Positions 54,104 to 63,199 of a DNA stretch of 64,000 bases are shown here, piece by piece. The number at the start of each line of letters is the position of its first letter. Positions within the stretch are counted from its first letter, which is position 1. The notes under the pieces were generated by a model. It was not told where the DNA came from. It did no database searches and saw only the letters and a program-made list of their open reading frames with translations. Origin of the DNA: Klebsiella ornithinolytica NBRC 105727 = ATCC 31898 (lineage in GTDB: Bacteria > Pseudomonadota > Gammaproteobacteria > Enterobacterales > Enterobacteriaceae); the NCBI RefSeq assembly GCF_001598295.1, contig NZ_BCYR01000003.1:372001-436000 (forward strand), written 5' to 3'. The position numbers and the translations under genes are program-made.

Positions 54104-54292
54104 GATTTATTAAGTGCTGGCGCAAACCCGAGCTTCATTGCTAATCAGATGGGCCATACAAATGCTCAGATGGTTTTCAGTGTTTACGGAAAGTGGATGT
54201 CTGACCAAAATGGTAATCAAATCGCTCTGCTCAACCAGAATTTTGACTTTAATGCCCCACAGATGCCCCATGAGAAAATGGCTGCATTGTAA
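54104..54292 (+). pseudogene. C-terminal fragment of a phage tyrosine integrase
   Basis: The plus strand encodes DLLSAGANPSFIANQMGHTNAQMVFSVYGKWMSDQNGNQIALLN and ends PQMPHEKMAAL at 54290. QMGHT with the following VYGKW holds the last catalytic His and the nucleophilic Tyr of phage integrases. The 5' four fifths of the gene are missing, cut off by the IS relic. It marks the right end of the prophage remnant, 32 bases from the end of patD. Confidence 0.8.
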
Positions 54293-54323
54293 TAATCATA
54301 CATTACAGCCACTTATCACTTTA

Positions 54324-55748
54324 TCAGTGTTTTATCATCACATGACGCACGACGGTGTAGTCTTCCAGACCATACATCGACATATCCTTCCCATAGCCGG
54401 AGAGTTTCTGTCCGCCGTGCGGCATCTCGCTAACCAACATAAAGTGGGTATTAACCCAGGTACAGCCGTACTGCAGACGCGCGCTCAGACGATGAGCCCT
54501 GCCCACATCGCGGGTCCATACCGACGAAGCCAGGCCGTATTGGGAATCATTGGCCCATGCCAGCACCTGATCTTCATCGCTGAACGAGGTCACGCTGACC
54601 ACCGGACCAAACACCTCACGTTGAACAATATCATCATCTTGCCTGGCGCCCGCCAGCAGCGTCGGTTGATAGAAATATCCCTTGCCAGTCGCCGGGCTTC
54701 CTCCGGTCACCACCTGGATATGCGGTAATGCGCGGGCAGCTTCAACGGCTGCGCTGACCCGCTCCAGATGCGCCTGCGAGCTCAGCGGCCCCAGTTCAGT
54801 AGCAGGGTCGTCCGGCTGGCCAATTTTCAGCGTAGCCACGGCCGCGCCCAGTTTCTCCACCAGCCGATCGTAGATACCCTGCTGGGCATAAATACGACAG
54901 GCTGCGGTACAATCCTGGCCAGCATTATAAAAACCGAAGGTCCTCACCCCCTCCACGACGGCATCGATATCCGCATCGTCAAACACGATCACCGGCGCTT
55001 TGCCGCCCAGTTCCATGTGCGTGCGTTTTATCGACGAGGCCGTATGGCCGATAATATGGGCGCCGGTGGCAATCGAGCCGGTGAGCGACACCATGCGCAC
55101 CTTCGAATGGCCGGTCAGCGGATCGCCCACGGTTTTACCACGACCAAACAGCACGTTCAGCACGCCGGCAGGGAGAATCTCTCTGGCCAGCTCAGCCAGC
55201 TTCAGCGCCGTCAGCGGCGTAATCTCTGACGGTTTGATGACCACGCAGTTGCCGGCTGCCAGCGCCGGCGCCAGCTTCCACGCCGCCATCATTAACGGAT
55301 AGTTCCACGGTGCGATAGAGGCCACCACGCCAACCGGATCCCGGCGAATCATCGAGGTATGCCCCTCCAGATATTCCCCCGCCGCCATACCCGGCAGACA
55401 GCGCGCCGCGCCGGCAAAGAAGCGGAACACATCGGCGACGGCGGGCAGCTCGTCGTTCATCACGCAGTGCAGCGGTTTGCCGCAGTTTAAGGATTCCAGC
55501 TTCGCCAGCGCCTCCGCGTGATCGGTAATCGCCTCCGCCAGCTTTAACAGAGAGTCCGCGCGAGTTTTCGGCGTCGTCTGGCTCCAGCTGACAAAGGCCC
55601 GATCCGCTGCCTCAACCGCCGCGTTGACCTGGGCCTCCGTGGCTTCTGCAATCTCCAGAATGACCTCACCATTAGCAGGATTGAATACTGGCACCATTTC
55701 GCCTTCACCCGCCACTAACTCACCGTTAATCAAAAGGTTATGTTGCAT
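54324..55748 (-). CDS. patD: Gamma-aminobutyraldehyde dehydrogenase PatD
   Basis: This 474-residue NAD-dependent aldehyde dehydrogenase oxidises 4-aminobutanal from putrescine to GABA. Catalytic Glu is in [17 protein letters not shown] and catalytic Cys in [45 protein letters not shown] binds NAD. The length equals E. coli PatD (YdcW). The start at 55748 follows CAGGATAAT; an upstream extension to 55790 would overlap ydcV. It is the last gene of ydcSTUV-patD, the same order as in E. coli. Confidence 0.95.
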   Translation of the reverse strand: MQHNLLINGELVAGEGEMVPVFNPANGEVILEIAEATEAQVNAAVEAADRAFVSWSQTTPKTRADSLLKLAEAITDHAEALAKLESLNCGKPLHCVMNDELPAVADVFRFFAGAARCLPGMAAGEYLEGHTSMIRRDPVGVVASIAPWNYPLMMAAWKLAPALAAGNCVVIKPSEITPLTALKLAELAREILPAGVLNVLFGRGKTVGDPLTGHSKVRMVSLTGSIATGAHIIGHTASSIKRTHMELGGKAPVIVFDDADIDAVVEGVRTFGFYNAGQDCTAACRIYAQQGIYDRLVEKLGAAVATLKIGQPDDPATELGPLSSQAHLERVSAAVEAARALPHIQVVTGGSPATGKGYFYQPTLLAGARQDDDIVQREVFGPVVSVTSFSDEDQVLAWANDSQYGLASSVWTRDVGRAHRLSARLQYGCTWVNTHFMLVSEMPHGGQKLSGYGKDMSMYGLEDYTVVRHVMIKH

Positions 55749-55770
55749 AGCATTATCCTGTAGAAATGAA

Positions 55771-56577
55771 TTATTTACTGTTTTCAGCACTCATGTCGCT
55801 ATCACGGGTAAGCCACCAGGCCCCCAAAATGGGTATCGTCGTCACCAGCATCACCAGCAGCGCGACCACGTTAGTTACCGGTACATCGCGCGGGCGCCCC
55901 AGCTGATTCAACAACCACAGCGGTAAGGTACGCTCATGCCCGGCGGTAAACGTGGTGACGATAATTTCATCAAACGATAAGGCGAACGCCAGCATTCCCC
56001 CCGCCAGCAGCGCCGATCCCAGATTCGGCAGCACCACATAGCGAAAGGTCTGCCAGCCCGTGGCGCCTAAATCCATTGATGCCTCCACCAGACTCCACGA
56101 TGTCCGGCGAAAACGGGCGATGACATTGTTAAACACCACCACCACGCAAAACGTGGCATGCCCCACGACGATAGTGAGCAGGCCAGGTTCCAGATTGACC
56201 TCCTTAAAGGCCGTCAGCAGCGCAAGTCCGGTGATAATCCCCGGCAGCGCGATCGGCAACAGCAGCAGTAACGACACCGCGTTTTTGCCAAAAAACGTAC
56301 TGCGCCATAATGCGCCGGCAGCCAACGTGCCAAGTACCAGCGCAATCGCCGTCGACATTGCGGCGATTTTAAGTGACAACGTCACTGCCTCGATAATATC
56401 GCTGCGTCCTGCCGCCTCGCTGAACCAGCGCAGCGTCAGCCCTTGAGGCGGAAAGCTAAAGGCAGCATCTTCGGTATTGAAAGCATACAGCGCGATAATC
56501 AGCAGCGGAAAATGGAGGAAAACCACCCCGCCCCAGGTGGCGACTTTGAGGAACAGCGGTGCCCGTTCAGAGTGCAT
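55771..56577 (-). CDS. ydcV: ABC transporter permease YdcV
   Basis: This 268-residue inner-membrane permease of the PotC type has six helices and the EAA loop [34 protein letters not shown]. It is the second permease of the YdcSTUV importer, thought to carry putrescine or related polyamines in E. coli. It overlaps ydcU by 11 bases. Confidence 0.93.
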   Translation of the reverse strand: MHSERAPLFLKVATWGGVVFLHFPLLIIALYAFNTEDAAFSFPPQGLTLRWFSEAAGRSDIIEAVTLSLKIAAMSTAIALVLGTLAAGALWRSTFFGKNAVSLLLLLPIALPGIITGLALLTAFKEVNLEPGLLTIVVGHATFCVVVVFNNVIARFRRTSWSLVEASMDLGATGWQTFRYVVLPNLGSALLAGGMLAFALSFDEIIVTTFTAGHERTLPLWLLNQLGRPRDVPVTNVVALLVMLVTTIPILGAWWLTRDSDMSAENSK

Positions 56578-57496
56578 CGAACGCTCCCAGGCGCTTCACG
56601 AACGCCAGATAAAGGGCAATCAGCACAATCGGTACCAGGGTAAATGCGGCCGCCATCGGCATGTTGCCGATCGCCCCCTGCTGGGAATAGACCATATTGC
56701 CAATAAAGAAGCCGGGCGGCCCCACCAGCTGCGGAACGATAAAGTCCCCCAGCGTCAGGGAGAAAGTAAAAATCGACCCGGCGGCAATGCCGGGGATCGC
56801 CAGCGGCAGCACCACGTGGCGGAAGGTCTGCCGCGGGCGGGCGCCAAGATCGGCGGAAGCCTGTAGCAGCGAAGGCGGCAAGCGTTCCAGCGCCGCCTGT
56901 ACCGGCAGGATCATAAACGGCAGCCAGATATAGACAAACACCAGAAAACGGCCGAGGCCTGAGGTCGACAGCGTATTTCCGCCGACCGCCGGAATCGTCA
57001 GCACCAGGTTTAACACCCCCTCCAGCCCAAGATGCCCGAGAAACCATTGCGCCACGCCATCTTTCGCCAGCAGTAACGTCCAGGCGTAGGCCTTCACGAT
57101 ATAGCTCGCCCACATCGGCAGCATGACGGCAATATAGAAGAATGCTTTCATTTTGCCGCGGGTATAGCGAGCCATATACCACGACATCGGCAAAGCCAGC
57201 ACCGCGCTGGCTATCGTCACCGACAGCGCCATCACCAGCGTGCGGACAATGATGTCGTAGTTCGCCGGATTAAACAGCGCTTTGAGGTTGGCGAGCGTCA
57301 GATCCGTGGTGACCGACATGGTGAAATCATCAAAGGTGTAGACGCTTTGCCACAGTAAAGTCAGCAGCGACCCCAGATAGACAATGCCGAACCACATTAA
57401 CGGCCCCAGCAGGAGCAAGAACAGGCCGAGCGATGGCCTGCGCCAGAAGAGTGCGGACAGACGCCCGGACGGTGCGCGCGGAATGACCATCGTCAT
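56567..57496 (-). CDS. ydcU: ABC transporter permease YdcU
   Basis: This 309-residue PotB-type permease has six helices ([28 protein letters not shown] first) and the EAA loop [36 protein letters not shown]. The start at 57496 follows AAGGGGG, with a single base between it and the ydcT stop; an upstream frame to 57628 would overlap ydcT. Partner of YdcV. Confidence 0.93.
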   Translation of the reverse strand: MTMVIPRAPSGRLSALFWRRPSLGLFLLLLGPLMWFGIVYLGSLLTLLWQSVYTFDDFTMSVTTDLTLANLKALFNPANYDIIVRTLVMALSVTIASAVLALPMSWYMARYTRGKMKAFFYIAVMLPMWASYIVKAYAWTLLLAKDGVAQWFLGHLGLEGVLNLVLTIPAVGGNTLSTSGLGRFLVFVYIWLPFMILPVQAALERLPPSLLQASADLGARPRQTFRHVVLPLAIPGIAAGSIFTFSLTLGDFIVPQLVGPPGFFIGNMVYSQQGAIGNMPMAAAFTLVPIVLIALYLAFVKRLGAFDAL

Positions 57497-57497
57497 C

Positions 57498-58511
57498 TCA
57501 GCCCCCTTGTTCCAAAGGCACCATCGCCGAACGTGACCACGAAGCCAGCACCGTTTGTCCGGTCTGCGGCGCGCTGGATGCCATACCGCCATCGCTGTTC
57601 GCCAGGCTGACCAGCAGCTTGTCGCCATTCGCCAGCTTCAGTTCGATACGCGTTGCCGCTCCCTGGTACTGAACCGCCTGCACCACGCCCTGCACCTGAA
57701 CTTCTCCGCCGCTGTTCAGGCGAATATGTTCCGGCCGCAGTGACCAGACCCCGCGCATCCCGCACAGGCGGGCGGCAAGATCGCTATCAAATACGTTCGC
57801 GGTACCGACGAAACCAGCGACAAACGCGGTTTTAGGACGCAGATAGAGGTCGTGCGGGGCATCAACCTGCTCGATACGCCCGTTATTAAAGACCGCCACC
57901 CGATCGGACATCGACAGCGCTTCGCCCTGATCGTGGGTGACGAAGATAAAGGTGATCCCCAGCGTCTGCTGGAGTTTTTTCAGTTCGACCTGCATCTGCT
58001 CCCGCAGCTTTAAGTCCAGCGCGCCGAGCGGCTCATCAAGCAGCAGCACCCGCGGTTCATTCACCAGCGCACGGGCAATCGCCACCCGCTGCCGCTGTCC
58101 GCCGGAGAGCTGTGACGGTTTACGCGTGTACACAAACCCGAGGGCCACCTTTTCCAGCGCCTCCTGCGCGCGAAAGTGGCGCTCCTTTTTGCCGATACCT
58201 TTGACCATCAGCCCGTAGGCAACGTTATCGAGGATCGACATATGCGGAAACAGCGCATAGTCCTGAAAGACGGTATTCACGTCACGCTGCCACGGCGGCA
58301 GCTCACTGGCCTTGTGACCGTAAATGGAAATCGCCCCGCCGGAGAGCTGCTCAAATCCGGCGATCAGCCGCAGGCAGGTGGTTTTGCCGGAGCCGGACGG
58401 CCCCAGCATGGAGAAAAACTCGCCATCACGGATCCCCATGTTGACGCCGTCCACCGCGCGAACGTCACCATAGAAACGTGAAACGTTGTGAAACTCTACC
58501 GCGTACGTCAT
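57498..58511 (-). CDS. ydcT: ABC transporter ATPase YdcT
   Basis: This 337-residue PotA-type ATPase has Walker A GPSGSGKTT, signature LSGGQRQR, Walker B VLLLDEPLGALD, switch His in VTHDQGEAL and a C-terminal TOBE-type regulatory domain (ARLCGMRGVWSLRPEHIRLN). It energises the YdcSTUV importer. It begins 17 bases after the ydcS stop. Confidence 0.93.
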   Translation of the reverse strand: MTYAVEFHNVSRFYGDVRAVDGVNMGIRDGEFFSMLGPSGSGKTTCLRLIAGFEQLSGGAISIYGHKASELPPWQRDVNTVFQDYALFPHMSILDNVAYGLMVKGIGKKERHFRAQEALEKVALGFVYTRKPSQLSGGQRQRVAIARALVNEPRVLLLDEPLGALDLKLREQMQVELKKLQQTLGITFIFVTHDQGEALSMSDRVAVFNNGRIEQVDAPHDLYLRPKTAFVAGFVGTANVFDSDLAARLCGMRGVWSLRPEHIRLNSGGEVQVQGVVQAVQYQGAATRIELKLANGDKLLVSLANSDGGMASSAPQTGQTVLASWSRSAMVPLEQGG

Positions 58512-58528
58512 GTTCCGCCTCCGGCCGA

Positions 58529-59674
58529 TTACCGGCCGCCCATAATCGCGATATAGTCCTGTGTCCAGCGGCTGTAAGGCACGTATTTACCCCCTTCGGC
58601 CACCGGCGTTTTCCAGAATGCAATTTTAGAGAACTCGTTGTAGCCATTGGTTTCGCAACCTTTGTCACCCAGTAGCGCACTCGCCTTACAGCCTTGCGGA
58701 ACCACCGGCAACGAGCCAAACCACGCCGCCACGTCGCCCTGTACCTTCGGCGTCAGCGACCAGTTCATCCATTTATAGGCGCACACCGGGTGTCTGGCGT
58801 CGCTATGTAACATCGTGGTATCCGCCCAGCCGGTCACCCCCTCTTTCGGGAAGACGGTGGCCACCGGCTGGCCGTCGGCTTTTAAGCCGTTGGCCTGGTA
58901 TGGCCAGGCGCTCGAGGCCACCACGCCTTCATTTTTGAAGTCGCTCATCTGAACGGTGGTGTCATGCCAGTAGCGGTGGATTAACCCATGCTGAGCGCGC
59001 AACACCTTCAGCACCGCCTGGTACTGTGCTTCGGTCAGCTGGTAGGGATCGGTAATGCCCAGCTGCGGCTGGGTTGCTTTCACGAACAACGCCGCATCGG
59101 CAATATAGATAGGTCCGTCGTAGGCCTGAACGCGCCCTTGATTACTTTTACCATCGGAGAGTTTTTGCTCCACAAAGACCACGTTCCAGCTGTCTGGCGG
59201 CGTCGGGAATATTTTCGTGTTGTACATCAGCAGGTTTGGCCCCCACTGGTACGGGGTGCCGTAAACTTTACCGCCGACGTTAAACCAGGCGCCTTTTTCA
59301 ACGCGCGGGTCGAGGCTAGACCAGTTGGTAATCAGGGCCGTATTAATGGGCTGCACCCGCTTGCCCATAATTAAGCGCAGAGAGGCGTCACCCGAAGCGG
59401 TGACCAGATCGTACCCTCCTTTCGCCATCAGGCTGACCATCTCATCGGACGTGGCGGCCGTTTTCACATTCACCTGACATCCGCTCTCTTTTTCAAACTG
59501 GGTGACCCAGTCATAATTTTTATCCGTCTGGCCACGCTCGATATAGCCCGGCCAGGCGATAATATCGAGTCGGCCTTCTCCTTTATCCAGCGAAGCGGGC
59601 GGCTCAGCGGCCTGCGCAGTCAGGATCGCCATCCCCAGCGCATAGAGGCTGCCACGGGCAATTTTTTTGCTCAT
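58529..59674 (-). CDS. ydcS: Periplasmic binding protein YdcS
   Basis: This 381-residue PotD/PotF-type binding protein has a signal peptide (MSKKIARGSLYALGMAILTA, cleaved after QAA) and ligand regions GEGRLDIIAWPGYIERG and WVTQFEKESGCQVNVKTAATSDEMVSLMAKGGYDLVTASGD. In E. coli YdcS also has been reported to have polyhydroxybutyrate synthase activity. First gene of the importer operon; the 306-base region upstream to ydcR contains its promoter. Confidence 0.93.
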   Translation of the reverse strand: MSKKIARGSLYALGMAILTAQAAEPPASLDKGEGRLDIIAWPGYIERGQTDKNYDWVTQFEKESGCQVNVKTAATSDEMVSLMAKGGYDLVTASGDASLRLIMGKRVQPINTALITNWSSLDPRVEKGAWFNVGGKVYGTPYQWGPNLLMYNTKIFPTPPDSWNVVFVEQKLSDGKSNQGRVQAYDGPIYIADAALFVKATQPQLGITDPYQLTEAQYQAVLKVLRAQHGLIHRYWHDTTVQMSDFKNEGVVASSAWPYQANGLKADGQPVATVFPKEGVTGWADTTMLHSDARHPVCAYKWMNWSLTPKVQGDVAAWFGSLPVVPQGCKASALLGDKGCETNGYNEFSKIAFWKTPVAEGGKYVPYSRWTQDYIAIMGGR

Positions 59675-59980
59675 CGGGTGTTACTCCTGTCACAATAAAA
59701 TTAGCGGCAGCCGTGCCGTAAAAATATCTCCCTTTTTAACCATAGACGGCGCACTTACGCCCCCTGGAGAAATTTATTCAGGTTGTGACAAGGGGCGCAT
59801 TCCACAAAAATCGATGAAGACCTGGCAACAATATGGATTATAGACAAGGAGTTAGGGGCAGGATACGGCTATGCGTATTTCCTATGACCACGGCCGGTAA
59901 AATATTAGCCGGCCGGGTTTGATAATAATATTTAGTTATTTCAGCAGCGGCTGTTTAGCGGTATATAAAAAATCAGTTCT
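59675..59980. promoter_or_regulatory. Regulatory region upstream of ydcS
   Basis: These 306 bases separate the ydcR stop from the ydcS start. They contain a 23-base near-palindrome with GGCCGG (59892) and CCGGCC (59909) arms, probably the end of the ydcR transcript, and AT-rich stretches suitable for the ydcS promoter. A match to a sigma-54 element was looked for and not found. Binding by YdcR, a MocR-type regulator, is expected. Confidence 0.45.
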
Positions 59981-61393
59981 TTAGCTCAGCTGCTCGCGAA
60001 TAAGTTCGCCGAGTCGTTTAACTCCTTGCTCTTCTCTTTCTCCCCAGCCCCACGCGGTATTAAAGCGGAAAAAAGAGGTCCAGCTGGCGGTGGTAGAGAA
60101 CATTTTCCCGGGGGCAATACTGATATTATCGCGCAATGCCCTGGCGCTCAGCTCACCGGCATCGGCCCCTTCCGGCAGTTCAAGCCACAAAAAATAGCCG
60201 CTGTCGCTGTGATGGATTTTCACCTCGGCGGGCAGATGGCGCAGCAGCGCCTGCCAGGCCTGCTGTTTGCGCTCGGCAAGCTGGCGGCGCAGGCGGCGGA
60301 GATGGGCGTCATAGCGCCGGGTAGAGAGGTAATCGACCAGCGCCATCTGCATCGGCGAACTGGTGGAGAGCGTGCTCATTAATTGCAGCTGCTGAATACG
60401 TCGGGCATGTTTACCGGCGGCCACCCAGCCGATCCGAAAACCGGGCACCAGGCATTTTGAGAACGAACTGCAGTGCAGCGTCATCTCCTGCCGGTCCCAG
60501 AATTTGGCGGGGAGCGGTTTTTCGCGGCCAAAATAGAGTTCACTGTAGACATCGTCTTCAATCAGCACCACGTTATAGCGGGCCAGCAGATCCACCAGCT
60601 GCGCCTTTTTCGCCGCACTCAGGGTAAAGCCGAGCGGGTTTTGCCCGTTGGTCATCAGCCAGCAGGCCTTGACCGGGTAACTCTGCAACGCCTGCTCCAG
60701 CGCGGCTAAATCAATCCCCTCTTTGACATCCGTCGCCACCGACAGCGCTTTCAGCCGCAGCCTTTCCAGCGCCTGCAGCGCGCCGTAAAAACAGGGGTTT
60801 TCCACCACCACCCAGTCGCCAGGCTCCGTCACCGCCTGCAGGCTGAGATTCAGCGCCTCCAGGGCACCGGCGGTAATCACGATTTCATCCGGCGAAATGT
60901 TCATCCCCTGCAGCGCGTAGCGCCGGGCAATCGCGTGACGCAGCTCATCATTGCCCGGCGGCAGATTCTCAATGACGCTCATGGCGGTCGCAGTTTTGCT
61001 CACCTGCGCCAACGAGCGATTAAGCTGCTGGAGCGGAAACAGCCGCGGGTCGGGAAATGCCGAGGCAAAGGGCAGCATCGAAGCCCGGCGGCTGGCCTGC
61101 AGCACCTCAAAAATGTAGGTGTTGATATCGACCGATTCATCACGGGTCACCTGCGCAGGCGGTGGCGGCTGGCGTAGTCTGACCGGTTTTGGCGCTACGT
61201 AGTAGCCGGACTGCGGGCGGGCAATAATCCGGCCCTGGCTTTCCAGCAGCTGGTAGGCGTGGCTGACGGTCATAAAACTCATCCCGCTGCTGACCACCTG
61301 TTCGCGTAACGAAGGCAACCGATCGCCGGGTTGCCAGACGCCGAGCGCAATCTGTTCGGTCAACTGCTGCGCAAGCTGCTGATACTTTTTCAT
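59981..61393 (-). CDS. ydcR: MocR-type (GntR/aminotransferase) regulator YdcR
   Basis: This 470-residue regulator has an N-terminal GntR winged helix (residues 1-70, GDRLPSLREQVVSSGMSFMTVSHAYQLLESQG) joined to a fold-type I aminotransferase domain (about 100-470) with the PLP-binding Lys313 in SSFSKCLVPGFRIGW and the typical NPLGFTLSA and IEDDVYSELYFGR motifs. Such proteins sense an amine or PLP derivative. Its neighbour ydcSTUV-patD is the probable target, consistent with the E. coli order. Confidence 0.94.
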   Translation of the reverse strand: MKKYQQLAQQLTEQIALGVWQPGDRLPSLREQVVSSGMSFMTVSHAYQLLESQGRIIARPQSGYYVAPKPVRLRQPPPPAQVTRDESVDINTYIFEVLQASRRASMLPFASAFPDPRLFPLQQLNRSLAQVSKTATAMSVIENLPPGNDELRHAIARRYALQGMNISPDEIVITAGALEALNLSLQAVTEPGDWVVVENPCFYGALQALERLRLKALSVATDVKEGIDLAALEQALQSYPVKACWLMTNGQNPLGFTLSAAKKAQLVDLLARYNVVLIEDDVYSELYFGREKPLPAKFWDRQEMTLHCSSFSKCLVPGFRIGWVAAGKHARRIQQLQLMSTLSTSSPMQMALVDYLSTRRYDAHLRRLRRQLAERKQQAWQALLRHLPAEVKIHHSDSGYFLWLELPEGADAGELSARALRDNISIAPGKMFSTTASWTSFFRFNTAWGWGEREEQGVKRLGELIREQLS

Positions 61394-61723
61394 GAGGAGT
61401 CTCGCGGTTCAGGTTTGCGCCTATAGTATATCAGCCATGAAAAAATAGCCGTTTATAAAAACTGTTATAGCTCAGCCCGCGCCGACTTCCGCTGCCGACG
61501 CTATCGGCGCGGACGATTTTTTTAGATCTAATGATTAACAAATGAGTTACATGTCACAAATTGCGCGTAAAGCTTTCCCGGCACTTTGACACCCGCCGTT
61601 CAGCGCTCTAGAGTTCAGCCTACAGATTTTAGATTAGAGACTATCTGTCATTCATTAAGATGGTCTCTCATTGCCTTTCCTGTATGTAGCGGCCTTCTTT
61701 CGAGTATTGCAAAGGGGACCGCT
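61394..61723. promoter_or_regulatory. Divergent promoter region of ydcR and the MFS/kinase operon
   Basis: The 330 bases hold AT-rich stretches with a CRP-like site, TGAGT-N6-TCACA at 61543-61558 (one arm perfect, one imperfect). This would fit catabolite control of the downstream sugar or polyol operon. A 46-codon open extension upstream of the MFS start is not considered coding. Confidence 0.4.
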
Positions 61724-63199
61724 ATGTCTGTTCATAAAAATACAAGCAAAAAAAATATTCGCGGCATTGACGATATTATTCAGTTTATCGATGCGCAGCC
61801 GAATATTGCGGGTAAAGCCGGCATTATCTGGTGGCTGGCACTCGGTGGATTATTTTTAGACGCCTTCTCTAATTCAGCATTAAGCGCCGGGCTCAATCCG
61901 ATGACCCGGGATTTACAGCTAAGCGCTACGGACGTGGCGATGCTGACCTCTTTTTCTTCATGGATTGCCATTATTTTTAATCCAGTCGGCGGCTGGATCG
62001 CCGACCGCTGGGGGCGGGTCACGCCGCTGATTGCGGCAAAAATATGCGCCGTGCTCGGCGCCCTTCTCGTCACTTTCTCTCCTGATTTCAATTTGATACT
62101 TACCGGCCGATTCTTTGTGGGCATCGCCTACGGCATGGATTTTGCGGTGGCGATGGCGCTGCTCGCGGAGTTTACCCCGGCGCGCTTTAAAAGCCGGCTC
62201 AACACCTGGCAAGGGGTCTGGTATGTCGCCGTCTGCTTAAATCTGGTGCTGGCGTTGTTATTTTATTCATGGCAGGTCGGCGATACTATCTGGCGCTATT
62301 CGGTGGCCGCAACGGCGCTCTGTGGAATAATTATTTTACTGCTGCAAATACGTTATCTGGTTGAAAGTCCGGTGTGGTTAGCGCGTAAATCGCGCCTGGC
62401 TGACGCGGTCAAAGCGATGCAAAAAATATATGGCGATCGTTTTATTCTCGCCCCCGCCAGCGAACAAAAACCGATAATTGGCCAGGCGCAAAAAGGGATT
62501 AAAAACGTTGTGCTTATTTTTCGCGGCGTCTATTTACCGCGGACAATTCTGGCATCAACAGTGCAGATCTGTCAGTCGATTCAATATTTCGGCGTGGGCT
62601 GGTATCTCCCGGTCATCAGCGCCAGTCTGTTCGGTAAAAACTTTGTCTACGCAACGCTTGGTTCACTATTTTTTAACATATTCGGCATTGTCGGCGGTTT
62701 TCTGTCACCGTCGATCGGTCGTCGTCTCGGTCTGCGCCGCTCCTCCGCTATCGGCTTCGCCATCGCTTTTCTGGTGCTGCTCACTCTCGGTTTGTTCAGC
62801 GACCGCATGCCGCTGTGGGCGTCGCTGATGGTACCGGCTCTGTTTATCCTGTTTCATTCCGGCGGTCCAGGCGCCAACGGTAAGAGTCTCTCTTCTCTCT
62901 CCTTTCGCAGCGAATTACGCGCCGGCGCCAACGGCATCGTCGGTGCGTTGGGGGCGATTGGCGCCGCCATCGGTTTGTTTGTCTTCCCCATCTTTCGTGA
63001 AATGTACGGATTACAGTCGACCTTTTTGATCATGTCGGCCGTCCCGCTTTTCGCCAGCATCGTCTGCTTCGTTATCTCCTGGGATCCGACGCGCACTGCG
63101 ATCCAGCCGGATAACGAACCTGGCGCACCGCAATTTACCCCACTCTCCCGTTCCCCCCTGCAGCCTGTCGCGCAGGAAACCGGCCGAGGCACAAAATGA
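61724..63199 (+). CDS. MFS sugar/polyol transporter
   Basis: This 491-residue carrier has twelve helices and the MFS motif A in GGWIADRWGRVTPL between helices 2 and 3, GRFFVGIAYGMDFAVAMALLAEF in helix 4, and FLSPSIGRRLGLRRS between helices 8 and 9. It has a long polar N-terminus (about 45 residues, with SKKNIRGIDDIIQFIDAQPN) and a proline-rich C-terminal tail. The ATG at 61724 follows AAAGGGGA. It overlaps the kinase gene by four bases (ATGA), so the sugar imported is probably phosphorylated at once. Resembles SP-family or YaaU/YdjE-type transporters; substrate unknown. Confidence 0.87.
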   Translation: MSVHKNTSKKNIRGIDDIIQFIDAQPNIAGKAGIIWWLALGGLFLDAFSNSALSAGLNPMTRDLQLSATDVAMLTSFSSWIAIIFNPVGGWIADRWGRVTPLIAAKICAVLGALLVTFSPDFNLILTGRFFVGIAYGMDFAVAMALLAEFTPARFKSRLNTWQGVWYVAVCLNLVLALLFYSWQVGDTIWRYSVAATALCGIIILLLQIRYLVESPVWLARKSRLADAVKAMQKIYGDRFILAPASEQKPIIGQAQKGIKNVVLIFRGVYLPRTILASTVQICQSIQYFGVGWYLPVISASLFGKNFVYATLGSLFFNIFGIVGGFLSPSIGRRLGLRRSSAIGFAIAFLVLLTLGLFSDRMPLWASLMVPALFILFHSGGPGANGKSLSSLSFRSELRAGANGIVGALGAIGAAIGLFVFPIFREMYGLQSTFLIMSAVPLFASIVCFVISWDPTRTAIQPDNEPGAPQFTPLSRSPLQPVAQETGRGTK

